DNA from: Mycobacterium marinum | GTDB taxonomy: Bacteria; Actinomycetota; Actinomycetes; Mycobacteriales; Mycobacteriaceae | NCBI RefSeq assembly: GCF_003391395.1 | Contig: NZ_CP024190.1 | Span: 5,208,001 to 5,272,000 of the forward strand | Length of the DNA: 64,000 nucleotides | Direction of reading: 5' to 3' | Shown here: positions 57,007 to 64,000 of the stretch, in pieces | Layout of the letters: every line of letters begins with the position of its first letter | How positions within the stretch are numbered: position 1 is the stretch's first letter | Translations under genes and position numbers: made by a program | Notes under the pieces: generated by a model | What the model was told of the DNA's origin: nothing | Database searches by the model: none | What the model saw: only the letters and a program-made list of their open reading frames with translations

Positions 57007-57186
57007 ATGTCCGAGAAAATAACGCTGACCAAGTACACGTGTAAATGCGCCGCCGGCCACGTCACCACTTATGTCCCTCCGTCCGAAAGCCCCCCCAGCA
57101 ATTGTGATGCGACGGATCAGTTCACCCACAAGGCATGCGGCAGAGTGCTGCATTGCACCGAGTCGGAATACGACCCGGAAGACTGA
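57007..57186 (+). CDS. Small cysteine-rich protein
   Basis: A 59-residue protein starting MSEKITLTKYTCKCAAGHVT with cysteines in a CxC-x3-HV pattern, one in SNCDATDQF, one in KACGRVLHC and the last just after. This gives five Cys and three His residues, which could hold a zinc or iron-sulfur site. AAGGGA lies about 8 bp before ATG at 57007. There are no paralogues in the window and no known family that I recognise. Confidence 0.6.
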   Translation: MSEKITLTKYTCKCAAGHVTTYVPPSESPPSNCDATDQFTHKACGRVLHCTESEYDPED

Positions 57187-57339
57187 GCCGATCGGGCCCG
57201 CACGTCTCTCATCCCATTTTCCGATTGCTCCAGAGTCATTTCGCACCAGCATGATTCGACGCCCGGGCGAACCCAGCGATCCTCTTACTGGACGTCGCCT
57301 CGACGGGTTGGGACGAGCATTTGCATGCCGGAATGTGAG

Positions 57340-57455
57340 GTAACAGCACGCCTTCCCCGCAACCCCGCAATCACGCGGAAGCGCATCAAGGAATACGGCT
57401 CGAAGCATTCTCGCCAAGCCGGAATTTCCGCTTCCTGATATTGCCCGGCGATCCG
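57340..57455 (-). pseudogene. Relic of a methyltransferase gene (N-terminal fragment)
   Basis: About 38 codons read RIAGQYQEAEIPAWRECFEP then YSLMRFRVIAGLRGRRAV. They match residues 8-45 (HIAEQYQQAKTQPWRERIET, YSFLKHIGDVSGKKVL) of the intact methyltransferase at 54228-54971. The SAM-binding motif is missing. The remainder of this 410-bp gap (57187-57598) shows nothing else recognisable. Confidence 0.7.
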
Positions 57456-57598
57456 GCCTCCGCAGCTCCGCTTCAGAACCGAGCCCCAATCGGTCTGAGC
57501 GCCCTGGCGAGCCCGCACGGGCTGGTGGTTTCGAAGAAGATCCGGACGGGCCGGATCACCTCCCCCGAATCACAGACCACTCAGGCCACAATGGCCCC

Positions 57599-58303
57599 AT
57601 GGCCCACCCCTCCGAGACCCCGCCACCCGCTGACGATGCGCGCCCCGAGTCGGTGCCCGCGGCCGATGCGCCAGCGGCAACACCGGCGACATCGCGCCCG
57701 AAACAACAGTGGGGCCACACCCTGGCCCAGCAGGCGGCGACGGTGTCGGCCAAGCTCAGCCCAGTCGTGCGCCGAGCCGGAGACCGGGTGGCCGCAGCAT
57801 CACCCACCACGCTGCTGCTCGCGCTGCTCTCGGTGCTGTTGGCCTCGAGCATCGTCGCCGCGCTGACCTTCAAGGGCTCGCTCGGCGTGGCCTCCATAGT
57901 GGTGTTCATCCCGATGCTGTCGGCCGCTATCGGCGCCACCACCATGCGGTTCCTGGCCGATCGTCGCAAGTCCCAGGCGCAGCGCGAAGATGCTCGCGAG
58001 GAGACGAGAGCGCTGCACCAGATCGAGTACACGCTGGATTACGTCGACGCCAAGCTCACCACCGCGTTGACACAGTTCGGCACGGACCGACACAACGAGG
58101 CCGTCATCGGAATGTTTCAGGCCAAGGCCGCCACGGAGCTCTACCTCGGACAGGCTCCCCGGTCCGAGCGGCGCTCATCGCCCGAAGCCGCGCCGGAGCA
58201 CATCGATCTGGTGAGCCAGTACGGGCTGGACGAACTACTCACCCCCCGCGGCATCGGCAGTCAGTCGGCCCCGGCAGCAACATCAAGCCGCTCCTGCGCG
58301 TAA
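57599..58303 (+). CDS. Two-helix membrane protein with a helical cytoplasmic domain
   Basis: A 234-residue protein. Residues 1-35 are Pro/Ala-rich and disordered. Two adjacent membrane helices follow (about 68-90, TTLLLALLSVLLASSIVAAL, and 94-115, VASIVVFIPMLSAAIGATT). Then comes a charged, coiled-coil-prone helix with DRRKSQAQREDAREETRALH, and DYVDAKLTTALTQFGTDRHN. No family is recognised. It converges with the adenylate cyclase gene 138 bp away. ATG at 57599 is the first in frame. Confidence 0.65.
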   Translation: MAHPSETPPPADDARPESVPAADAPAATPATSRPKQQWGHTLAQQAATVSAKLSPVVRRAGDRVAAASPTTLLLALLSVLLASSIVAALTFKGSLGVASIVVFIPMLSAAIGATTMRFLADRRKSQAQREDAREETRALHQIEYTLDYVDAKLTTALTQFGTDRHNEAVIGMFQAKAATELYLGQAPRSERRSSPEAAPEHIDLVSQYGLDELLTPRGIGSQSAPAATSSRSCA

Positions 58304-58441
58304 GCGTTGGTGCGATTGTGCGAGTTACGGAGACTTGTGCACACATCCGCTTTCCGTTTCGTCGTGGCCGATACTGCGTTCTGCAGTAACGGAATTGGCC
58401 GACCGCGATGGTGAGGCGGCAGACCCTGGTATGCCCGCTGC

Positions 58442-59974
58442 TTAGTGGGTGAGGTCGGCCCGCATGTCGCTCTCTTGGTGAAGGCCGAACACCTGGATGG
58501 CGGCCGATTTTCCTTTCAGCACATGCAGTCCACGGTCGATGAGTCCAGCGGGGCGTGACCCCTGCGCATCGACGCACTGCTGGGTGAGAAGGATCGCGTC
58601 ACCGGTGGCCTTGGTCAGTTGCTCGACCCGAGCTGCGACGTTGACGGTGTCACCGATGAGGGTGAACTCGAGTTTGCCGCCGCCGCCGATGGTTCCGGCG
58701 ATCACAACCCCGGTATTGATTCCGATGCCGATGCGAAACTCCTCGCCGAATCGCTCAACGACACGGCGGTGAATCAGAATAGCGGCGGCGACAGCGGCAT
58801 CGGCGTGGTCCGCAAGGTCGTTGGGGGCGCCAAAGACGGCCAGCGCCCCGTCACCGAGGAACTTGTTGACGTGCCCCCCAGCGTCCACGACGGTGGGCAC
58901 CACGATCTCGAACAACTCGTTGAGGCGCGAGACGGTGGCCTCGGCGGTGTGGGCTTCGGCGAACGGGGTGAAGTCACGCACATCGACGAACATCACGGTG
59001 ACCTGGCGGCGCTCCCCGGTGAAGACATCGTCGCCTTGCTCCAGTAGCCGCGCCGCCAGACCGGGATCGACATACGTCCCGAACGCTGTCTGAAGTCGTT
59101 GCCGCTCAACCAAACCGGCCTGCATGTGGTTGAACGACGCGGCCAGCGCGCCGAGGTCATCGTCTTGAACCACCGGGAGGCGCCGGCTGTAGTCACCGGC
59201 CGCGACACGTTCGGTCCCGGCGGCAAGGTCCCTAATCGGTTGCATCGACGGTGAGAACGACGGAGCAACGATGACCGGCACTCCAAAGACAACCGCCATA
59301 CCGGCACCGATCACCAGAGAAACGAGCGGCACCGTATGCGCCTGGCTGATCAGACCCGCCAACATGGCGCCCACAATGGCGAAATTGAACGCGACTCCAA
59401 ACACGGACAGGTTCGACCACGCCGCGAAAGTGGGGCGAGAACGAGGCAGCGAGTCGCCGATCGCCGTATCGCCGATGATCGCCACCCGGGCGGGGCGCAG
59501 CGCCGCCTCTACGAAGCTGTGAATAGCGATCAGCTGGATTCCAATCCCGGTGGCGGCGCCCACGATCCCGTACTGAACCAGCCGCGACCCACTTGCTCCG
59601 GCGACGGCGCCAACAGCGACCAGGTTGAATGCTCCCAAGACAACATTGCTGCCCAGCCCTCGGGCCACGACGCCCCGGCCGTACCCATAGGTCGCTTCCA
59701 AAGCGCTGAGCCGATCGACGTCATGATCAGCGGCCCACTTCTCTGGGAGGCGGCGCCGCACGACGCTGGGAAGAAAGATCACCCACAATCCGAGCGATAC
59801 GACGGCAACGGTGACCACCGCCGCCTCAATGTAGTGACCCGAGTTCTCGAAGGCGACGACCCAAAAAGACAGCAAAAGATAAACCGGCAGCACCACCGCG
59901 AACGTGACTACACAAATCGCCCACGAATATCGTGCCCCACACCGATCCCAGGCCCACTGCCAAACGCGTTCCAT
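58442..59974 (-). CDS. Membrane-bound class III adenylate/guanylate cyclase with HAMP domain
   Basis: A 510-residue cyclase of the mycobacterial six-helix membrane group (like Rv1318c-Rv1320c). About six N-terminal helices are followed by a HAMP domain (PIRDLAAGTERVAAGDYSRR), and then the catalytic domain from about residue 325. VTVMFVDVRDFTPFAEAH carries the first metal Asp, NKFLGDGALAVFGAP the second, GINTGVVIAGTIGG the central loop, and DTVNVAARVEQL the Asn/Arg that stabilise the transition state. All key residues are present, so it should be active and form a homodimer. It lies immediately left of the tRNA-fragment boundary. Confidence 0.92.
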   Translation of the reverse strand: MERVWQWAWDRCGARYSWAICVVTFAVVLPVYLLLSFWVVAFENSGHYIEAAVVTVAVVSLGLWVIFLPSVVRRRLPEKWAADHDVDRLSALEATYGYGRGVVARGLGSNVVLGAFNLVAVGAVAGASGSRLVQYGIVGAATGIGIQLIAIHSFVEAALRPARVAIIGDTAIGDSLPRSRPTFAAWSNLSVFGVAFNFAIVGAMLAGLISQAHTVPLVSLVIGAGMAVVFGVPVIVAPSFSPSMQPIRDLAAGTERVAAGDYSRRLPVVQDDDLGALAASFNHMQAGLVERQRLQTAFGTYVDPGLAARLLEQGDDVFTGERRQVTVMFVDVRDFTPFAEAHTAEATVSRLNELFEIVVPTVVDAGGHVNKFLGDGALAVFGAPNDLADHADAAVAAAILIHRRVVERFGEEFRIGIGINTGVVIAGTIGGGGKLEFTLIGDTVNVAARVEQLTKATGDAILLTQQCVDAQGSRPAGLIDRGLHVLKGKSAAIQVFGLHQESDMRADLTH

Positions 59975-60134
59975 AGCGGGACAGTAGACGCAACGCCCAC
60001 CGACCTGCGGATATTTGCCCGATCGGAGCCATCGCTACCGGGTAAGGGCAGGGAGGGTTGCGCCTAGGCGAGCCGCAATCCTGATCGACGCAGTGTCAAT
60101 CGCATAAATGGCCGCCACTGGCCATACGGGCCTG

Positions 60135-60176
60135 TGCCCCCAGTCGGACTCGAACCGACACTTGACGGATTTTAAG
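60135..60176 (-). other. 3' half of a tRNA, probable island attachment site
   Basis: Read on the minus strand the 42 nt give anticodon-loop CTTAAAA (anticodon UAA, Leu), the 3' side of its stem, a short variable loop, a perfect T arm (GTCGG TTCGAGT CCGAC) and the acceptor 3' strand TGGGGGC plus A. The 5' side is not a tRNA: the bases before the loop do not pair with the stem and no D arm follows. This is the usual trace of site-specific integration into the 3' end of a tRNA gene. The rest of the 59975-60346 gap shows nothing else. Confidence 0.7.
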
Positions 60177-60346
60177 TCGGACTTCCCTGTTCGATTGGAG
60201 TTGCTGCAAAGTCTCGTCGCGATCCAGCAGGGCCGCAAAACCCCCAGTTCAGCGCCACTCTCCTGCGACGAAACTGGGGTTTGCAGCCGCTGCTTGGTCA
60301 TAGCCGCAGGCAGCCGGATCGCCGCCGCGCTGCTGTCACGCCGCTG

Positions 60347-61756
60347 TCACGACGCTGCCGCGTCCCCCGAACCACCGTTGCCAGGTGCTTCATCATCGGA
60401 CTCGTAGGTGTCGGCCAGGTACAGCATGCGCGGCTCAAGTTCCATCATCGGCGGTGCCATGAGCCGACGTGTGAAGCCGGGGCCAGTTTGCAGGTAGTAC
60501 GCGCCTTGCCTGCCCTCAAACCGCTGGACCAGCTCCCGCACTGTCGCAGCGTCCTCGGCTGCATTCGGGTAAAGCACTTTGTCCAGCTTTTTCTGCAGCG
60601 GATCCATCAGCGGCTGTACACGTTTGATCATGTCAAGCACGCTGGGGTCAGAATCCAACTCTTCCAACTCCCGCCGTTTCAGCCAGGGTTTCGTCCGGTT
60701 GTCCTTCAGAAACTCGTCCAGCATGAACGCGCGATCCATCGTGACCGTCACTTCGGGCTCGCCTTGCGCTCTCACTGAAAATTTCCACCCAAACGCGTTG
60801 ATGTCGCCGTGCTGCAACGCATCCCGCAACGCTTCCAGCCATCGGTAATCGAAGGACTGTCTTTTCAGGTCGGCGAACAGCTGTTTAACCTCGTTCACCT
60901 GTGCGCGGTCTAACCCCAGCGTTCGCCGCGCACGGCGAATCGTTTGGTACTCGTGAATCTGCAGCGCAGCGGTAAACGAGATCAACGCCGAGCGCAATTT
61001 GCACTTCCGCTCATCCATGGCCACCGAGTTCAAGAGCGACACACGACGCTGCTGCGGACTGCGCAACTCATTGAGGACGCCCACCAGCACATCCACCAAC
61101 CGGTCATTTTCGTAGTCAATGTGCTGCAGTAGATCACTGTCCTGCATCCGCCGAAATCGGTCGTAAGCCGTTACGTATCGGGCGTTCTCTTCCGCGGTGA
61201 ACGAACACACCTTTGTGAAGATGGGTGCGTCTGACGCACGGGGGTCGCGGTAAAGCAGTATCGCTCCATACTGATCCGCTTCAGCTTCGGCGTCCTGCGC
61301 GTCCAGTTCCGCGTTCTTGGTCTCAACGGCATCTTTGGCCTGAGCTACGGCGGCGACAACCGCTGAAACTCGTTGTTGCACTTCGTCTATTGCGGGAACA
61401 ATGCCTGCGGCCAGCCAGCGGCGACCCTCGGACACAACATTGCCTAGGGCCTTCTTGGCGAGTTCCTGGGCAGACTCGCGCGTAAAACGGTCTCGTACGT
61501 CGGGGGTGTCAGCCCAGTCGAACGCCACGGCGGTCATCACGTCCAACAGCGCGTTCAAGCCTTCCAAGGCAATGACCATGGCCGCGCTAGTCCTCGGTGG
61601 GGGATCAATCATGATTGCGCTTTGCCAGACATCACCGGCGTTCTCACAGAACTCTGCCGGGTCTTCGCCGTCGATGTCGTCAAGCGCCGACGCGAACCCT
61701 TCTAGCCGGCCAACCCAGTCCCGTACTCGCTCGATTTCTTCCTGTTCATCATTCAT
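60347..61756 (-). CDS. Uncharacterised island protein with an HEPN-like R-x4-H motif
   Basis: A 469-residue, mostly alpha-helical protein of no family I can name. Residues 1-130 are acidic and helical (NDEQEEIERVRDWVGRLEGF). The middle has ERKCKLRSALISFTAALQIH then RQSFDYRWLEALRDALQHGD. The latter contains Arg311-Asp-x3-His316, the R-[N/D/H]-x-H spacing seen in HEPN ribonuclease domains. The C-terminus is disordered and Gly/Ser-rich. ATG at 61756 follows AAGGAA. It sits between the tRNA fragment and an IS3 element, so it is island cargo. A defence or toxin role is only a hypothesis. Confidence 0.6.
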   Translation of the reverse strand: MNDEQEEIERVRDWVGRLEGFASALDDIDGEDPAEFCENAGDVWQSAIMIDPPPRTSAAMVIALEGLNALLDVMTAVAFDWADTPDVRDRFTRESAQELAKKALGNVVSEGRRWLAAGIVPAIDEVQQRVSAVVAAVAQAKDAVETKNAELDAQDAEAEADQYGAILLYRDPRASDAPIFTKVCSFTAEENARYVTAYDRFRRMQDSDLLQHIDYENDRLVDVLVGVLNELRSPQQRRVSLLNSVAMDERKCKLRSALISFTAALQIHEYQTIRRARRTLGLDRAQVNEVKQLFADLKRQSFDYRWLEALRDALQHGDINAFGWKFSVRAQGEPEVTVTMDRAFMLDEFLKDNRTKPWLKRRELEELDSDPSVLDMIKRVQPLMDPLQKKLDKVLYPNAAEDAATVRELVQRFEGRQGAYYLQTGPGFTRRLMAPPMMELEPRMLYLADTYESDDEAPGNGGSGDAAAS

Positions 61757-61996
61757 TGCTGTTCCTTGGTCTCGTACTTTCACATCGCCTGTGGCTCCCT
61801 TCTGGTGGGCAGCCCTACAGAAGAGCACAGCGGGCCGACAAACGCACGTACATTTACCGGCGCGTCCATCTGACCGTCGTCAGGACGCATAGTCGGGTGG
61901 GGTGACAGCCGGGCCGGATGAGTTGTGGGTCTGCTGCATGAATAGGTGACATCTGATGTGTCTAGTCCTGCGGGGCTGGGCTGGAAGGATGTCACT

Positions 61997-62290
61997 GTGT
62001 CTAAGCCGTACCCTCAGGAGTTCCGCGACGACGTTGTCCGGGTCGCCCGCAACCGTGATCCCGAGGTTCCGTTGGAGCAGATTGCCTCGGATTTCGGGAT
62101 CCACTACACGACGCTGTACGGGTGGCTGAAGAAGGCCGATGTCGACGACGGTAAGCGGGCCGGGACGACCACCAGCGAATCAGCCGAACTGCGGGAAGCG
62201 CGTAAGCGAATTCGTTTGCTAGAGCAGGAAAATGAAGTGCTGCGCCGGGCGGCGGCCTATCTCTCGCAGGCGCATCTTCCGGGAAAATGA
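61997..62290 (+). CDS. IS3-family transposase OrfA
   Basis: A 97-residue OrfA. SKPYPQEFRDDVVRVARNRD and EQIASDFGIHYTTLYGWLKK form the helix-turn-helix that recognises the element ends. RKRIRLLEQENEVLRRAAAYL is the leucine-zipper region for multimerisation. GTG at 61997. It ends TGA, overlapping the ATG of orfB by 4 bp; a fused OrfAB made by frameshifting would be the transposase. Confidence 0.88.
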   Translation: MSKPYPQEFRDDVVRVARNRDPEVPLEQIASDFGIHYTTLYGWLKKADVDDGKRAGTTTSESAELREARKRIRLLEQENEVLRRAAAYLSQAHLPGK

Positions 62291-62685
62291 TCTACCCGCT
62301 CGTCCGTGAGTTGGCCGCCGACGGTATCCCCGTCACGGTGACGTGCCGGGTCCTCAACATCGCTCGCGCGCCCTACTACCGCTGGCTCGACCAACCCGTG
62401 ACCGACACCGAGTGGAACCGGGCGCATCTGGCCAACGCCCTGTTCGACGCCCACCGCGACGACCCGGAATTCGGCTACCGGTTTCTGGCCGATGAAGCCA
62501 AGGCCGCCGGGTTCTGTGTAGCGGAGCGCACGGTGTGGCGGATCTGCAGCGCCAACGGCTGGTTCAGCGTCTTCGGCAAGAAGAAACGCGGGAAGAAGGC
62601 CAAAGTGGGGGCTCCGGCGCATGACGATCTCGTGCGCCGGGACTTCACCGCCGCGGGCCCCAACCAGCTGTGGCTGTCCGACATC
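62287..62685 (+). pseudogene. IS3-family transposase OrfB, interrupted after the first catalytic Asp region
   Basis: This encodes the N-terminal part of OrfB: IYPLVRELAADGIPVTVTCR, RAPYYRWLDQP, DPEFGYRFLADEAKAAGF and FTAAGPNQLWLSDI. The last block is the start of the rve/DDE core, where the first Asp lies (W-x-x-D-I). After GACATC the match stops and group II intron sequence begins, so the gene is split. If the intron splices, the transcript could be restored; the other exon is outside the window. Confidence 0.85.
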
Positions 62686-64000
62686 GAGCGCCGTGAGGCG
62701 CTGTTCAACCGAACGGGGGTGAGAGACCACCGTCGCCGAGCCATCGCAGTGGTTCGGTAGAAGCTGGGGGCAGCCCGATCCGAGGAGACGTCGGTGAGGG
62801 TGGGAAGCAGCCCCGACAACGCCGGGACGGCCTGGTACTGCCAGACAGGACGGGTCCGGCTAGCGAGACGGGAAGGTGTACGCGAGGAACCAGCGGCTGA
62901 ACGCCTCTCAAGAGAAAAACACCAGCTCCAACCTGGCGGATGTGGGCTGGGCAGCGACGCGCACCCGCCGCGAATGGCGGGGAACTCGCGGGCCGGTTGA
63001 TGTCGCCGGTTCGGGAGGTCACGGTGAAGGTCTGCGGCGTAGCCGTGACGAGGTCGCAGGGGCATAGCTGGGCACCTCACCCGTCAAACGGTTGACAGTG
63101 AACACGGGAACCACCGCGCCGGTCCCCGACCCGATCCGGCAGCCCGCCGGGCGGGAGGGGAAGGCACGTCGTCGGCCGATGCCGGCGTGGTGGGGCGGAG
63201 GAGCCGTAGTAGTCCGAGGCCGGGAAAACCGGTCACATGGCGAAGGGCTCCAGCGGGTTCGCGGCGAGTACGCAAACTGTGGAGGTCACTTGTGAATACG
63301 AGTGCTTCGTGGCCCGACCCGGAGACGGCGGAGCTGCGAGTACGCAGGATGCAGCGCAAGCTGCACCATTGGGCAGTCGATGAAACCGACCGCTGTTTCG
63401 ATGATTTGTACAACCTCGTTCATGACCCGGACTTTCTCACCGTCGCGTGGGAGCGGGTGCGGACGAACAAGGGTGCGCGTTCCGCTGGAGCCGATGGGAT
63501 CGCACCGCGGTCTCTCGGTCCGGTGGAGGCAGCCGGACTGCTCGAGCGGCTCCGCGAGGAGCTCAAGGAGCGGGTATTTCGGCCGGACCCGGTGCGGGAG
63601 GTGACGATCCCGAAGGCGAACGGCAAGCTCCGCCGTCTGGGTATCGCGACCGTGGCCGACCGGGTCGTGCAAGCTTCGCTGAAACTGGTGCTGGAGCCCA
63701 TTTTCGAGGCGGACTTCCATCCGTGCTCATACGGGTTCCGGCCACGCAGGCGAGCCCAGGACGCTATCGCCGAGATCCATCACCTCGCCAGCGGCTCACG
63801 GGCCTATCACTGGGTTTTCGAGGGAGACATCACGGCGTGCTTTGACGAAATCTCGCATCCGGCCCTCATGGACCGGGTGCGGCGACGCGTCGGGGACAAA
63901 CGCGTTCTGGCCCTGGTGAAGTCGTTCCTCAAGGCCGGGATTCTCTCGAAGGATCTCGGCTACCGGGACAACGTCACCGGCACTCCGCAAGGCGGAATCC
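62686..64000 (+). mobile_element. Group II intron, 5' part (continues past the window)
   Basis: The boundary at about 62686 reads GAGCGCC, near the GUGYG-type 5' end of bacterial group II introns, directly after the OrfB codon GACATC. Some 600 nt of GC-rich structured sequence without a gene (62686-63291) correspond to ribozyme domains I-III. The intron-encoded protein then starts at 63292. The 3' end, domains V/VI and the downstream exon are not in view. Confidence 0.75.
63292..64000 (+). CDS. Group II intron reverse transcriptase/maturase (partial)
   Basis: The first 236 codons of an intron-encoded protein. The N-terminal RT-0/RT-1 region has RTNKGARSAGADGIAP and RPDPVREVTIPKANGKLRRL. RT-2 is ATVADRVVQASLKLVLEPIF and SYGFRPRRRAQDAI; RT-3 has WVFEGDITACFDEI; RT-4 is GTPQGG at the edge. 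The YADD box and the maturase and endonuclease domains are beyond the window. GGAGG at 63281-63285 precedes GTG at 63292. Such proteins splice the intron RNA and reverse-transcribe it into new sites. Confidence 0.93.
   Translation, partial: MNTSASWPDPETAELRVRRMQRKLHHWAVDETDRCFDDLYNLVHDPDFLTVAWERVRTNKGARSAGADGIAPRSLGPVEAAGLLERLREELKERVFRPDPVREVTIPKANGKLRRLGIATVADRVVQASLKLVLEPIFEADFHPCSYGFRPRRRAQDAIAEIHHLASGSRAYHWVFEGDITACFDEISHPALMDRVRRRVGDKRVLALVKSFLKAGILSKDLGYRDNVTGTPQGGI

Larger units (their letters stand above)
61919..62685 (+). mobile_element. IS3-family insertion sequence, left part (interrupted)
   Basis: The left part of an IS3-family element. orfA and orfB overlap as ATGA behind a GGGAAAA run that could serve for -1 frameshifting. 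The left terminus is placed tentatively at TGAGTTGTGGG (61919). The element is broken at about 62685 by a group II intron, and its right end lies beyond the window. Confidence 0.7.

Noticed and set aside
60035..60301. Complete tRNA gene at 60.1 kb
   Set aside because: The T arm and acceptor strand are perfect, but the 5' side of the anticodon stem does not pair and no D arm is present, so it is a 3' fragment.

Overview
The window is high-GC actinobacterial DNA from a slow-growing Mycobacterium related to, but not identical with, M. tuberculosis. Four PE_PGRS genes, mycothiol amidase mca, fadA/echA/fadD paralogues and lpqV all point there. Gene order from 1 to 26 kb and from 37.5 to 42.8 kb follows, in reverse orientation, the H37Rv stretch I remember as Rv1084 down to Rv1056. 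Rv names below come from memory of that order, not from a search.

Regions: (1) 1-15.1 kb, conserved backbone: a DUF255 protein (cut by the edge), mca, greA, metB, pra, cbs, lipU, a GDSL esterase, fadA3, a BI-1 family membrane protein, echA9, echA8 and a membrane alpha/beta hydrolase. (2) 15.1-21.1 kb, two tandem 912-residue PE_PGRS genes, each with a second copy of the PE-to-PGRS linker in its middle. (3) 21.1-26.1 kb, backbone: rhodanese, cysteine dioxygenase, lpqV, two convergent patatins, a class II glutamine amidotransferase and an SRPBCC protein. (4) 26.2-37.4 kb, an accessory block: a Cys-type sulfatase, a HAD phosphatase and the formylglycine-generating enzyme (FGE) that should activate the sulfatase, plus two related PE_PGRS genes. 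It carries the scar of a tandem segmental duplication: a truncated, frameshifted FGE joined to the tail of the glutamine amidotransferase. (5) 37.5-42.8 kb, backbone: Rv1059-like, fadD14, Rv1057-like beta-propeller and a DUF427 protein.

(6) 42.9-60.0 kb, accessory genes. One set is a phytase-like lipoprotein, a membrane protein and a TetR regulator, divergent from a Coq4-family protein. The next is a compact glycine-betaine demethylation operon (DMG dehydrogenase, monomeric sarcosine oxidase, Rieske betaine monooxygenase, IclR regulator), preceded by a TTGACA box and two tandem 19-bp operator-like repeats. After this come a secreted C39-like protein, a methyltransferase, several gene relics, small secreted and membrane proteins and a class III adenylate cyclase. 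(7) 60.1-64 kb, the start of what looks like an integrated island. A 42-nt 3' tRNA fragment marks a probable attachment site. It is followed by an uncharacterised 469-residue protein with an HEPN-like R-x4-H motif, then an IS3-family element whose orfB is split by a group II intron. The intron's reverse transcriptase runs off the window.

Convergent gene pairs in the backbone are separated by strong hairpins. One 21-nt hairpin arm recurs at two loci 36 kb apart.
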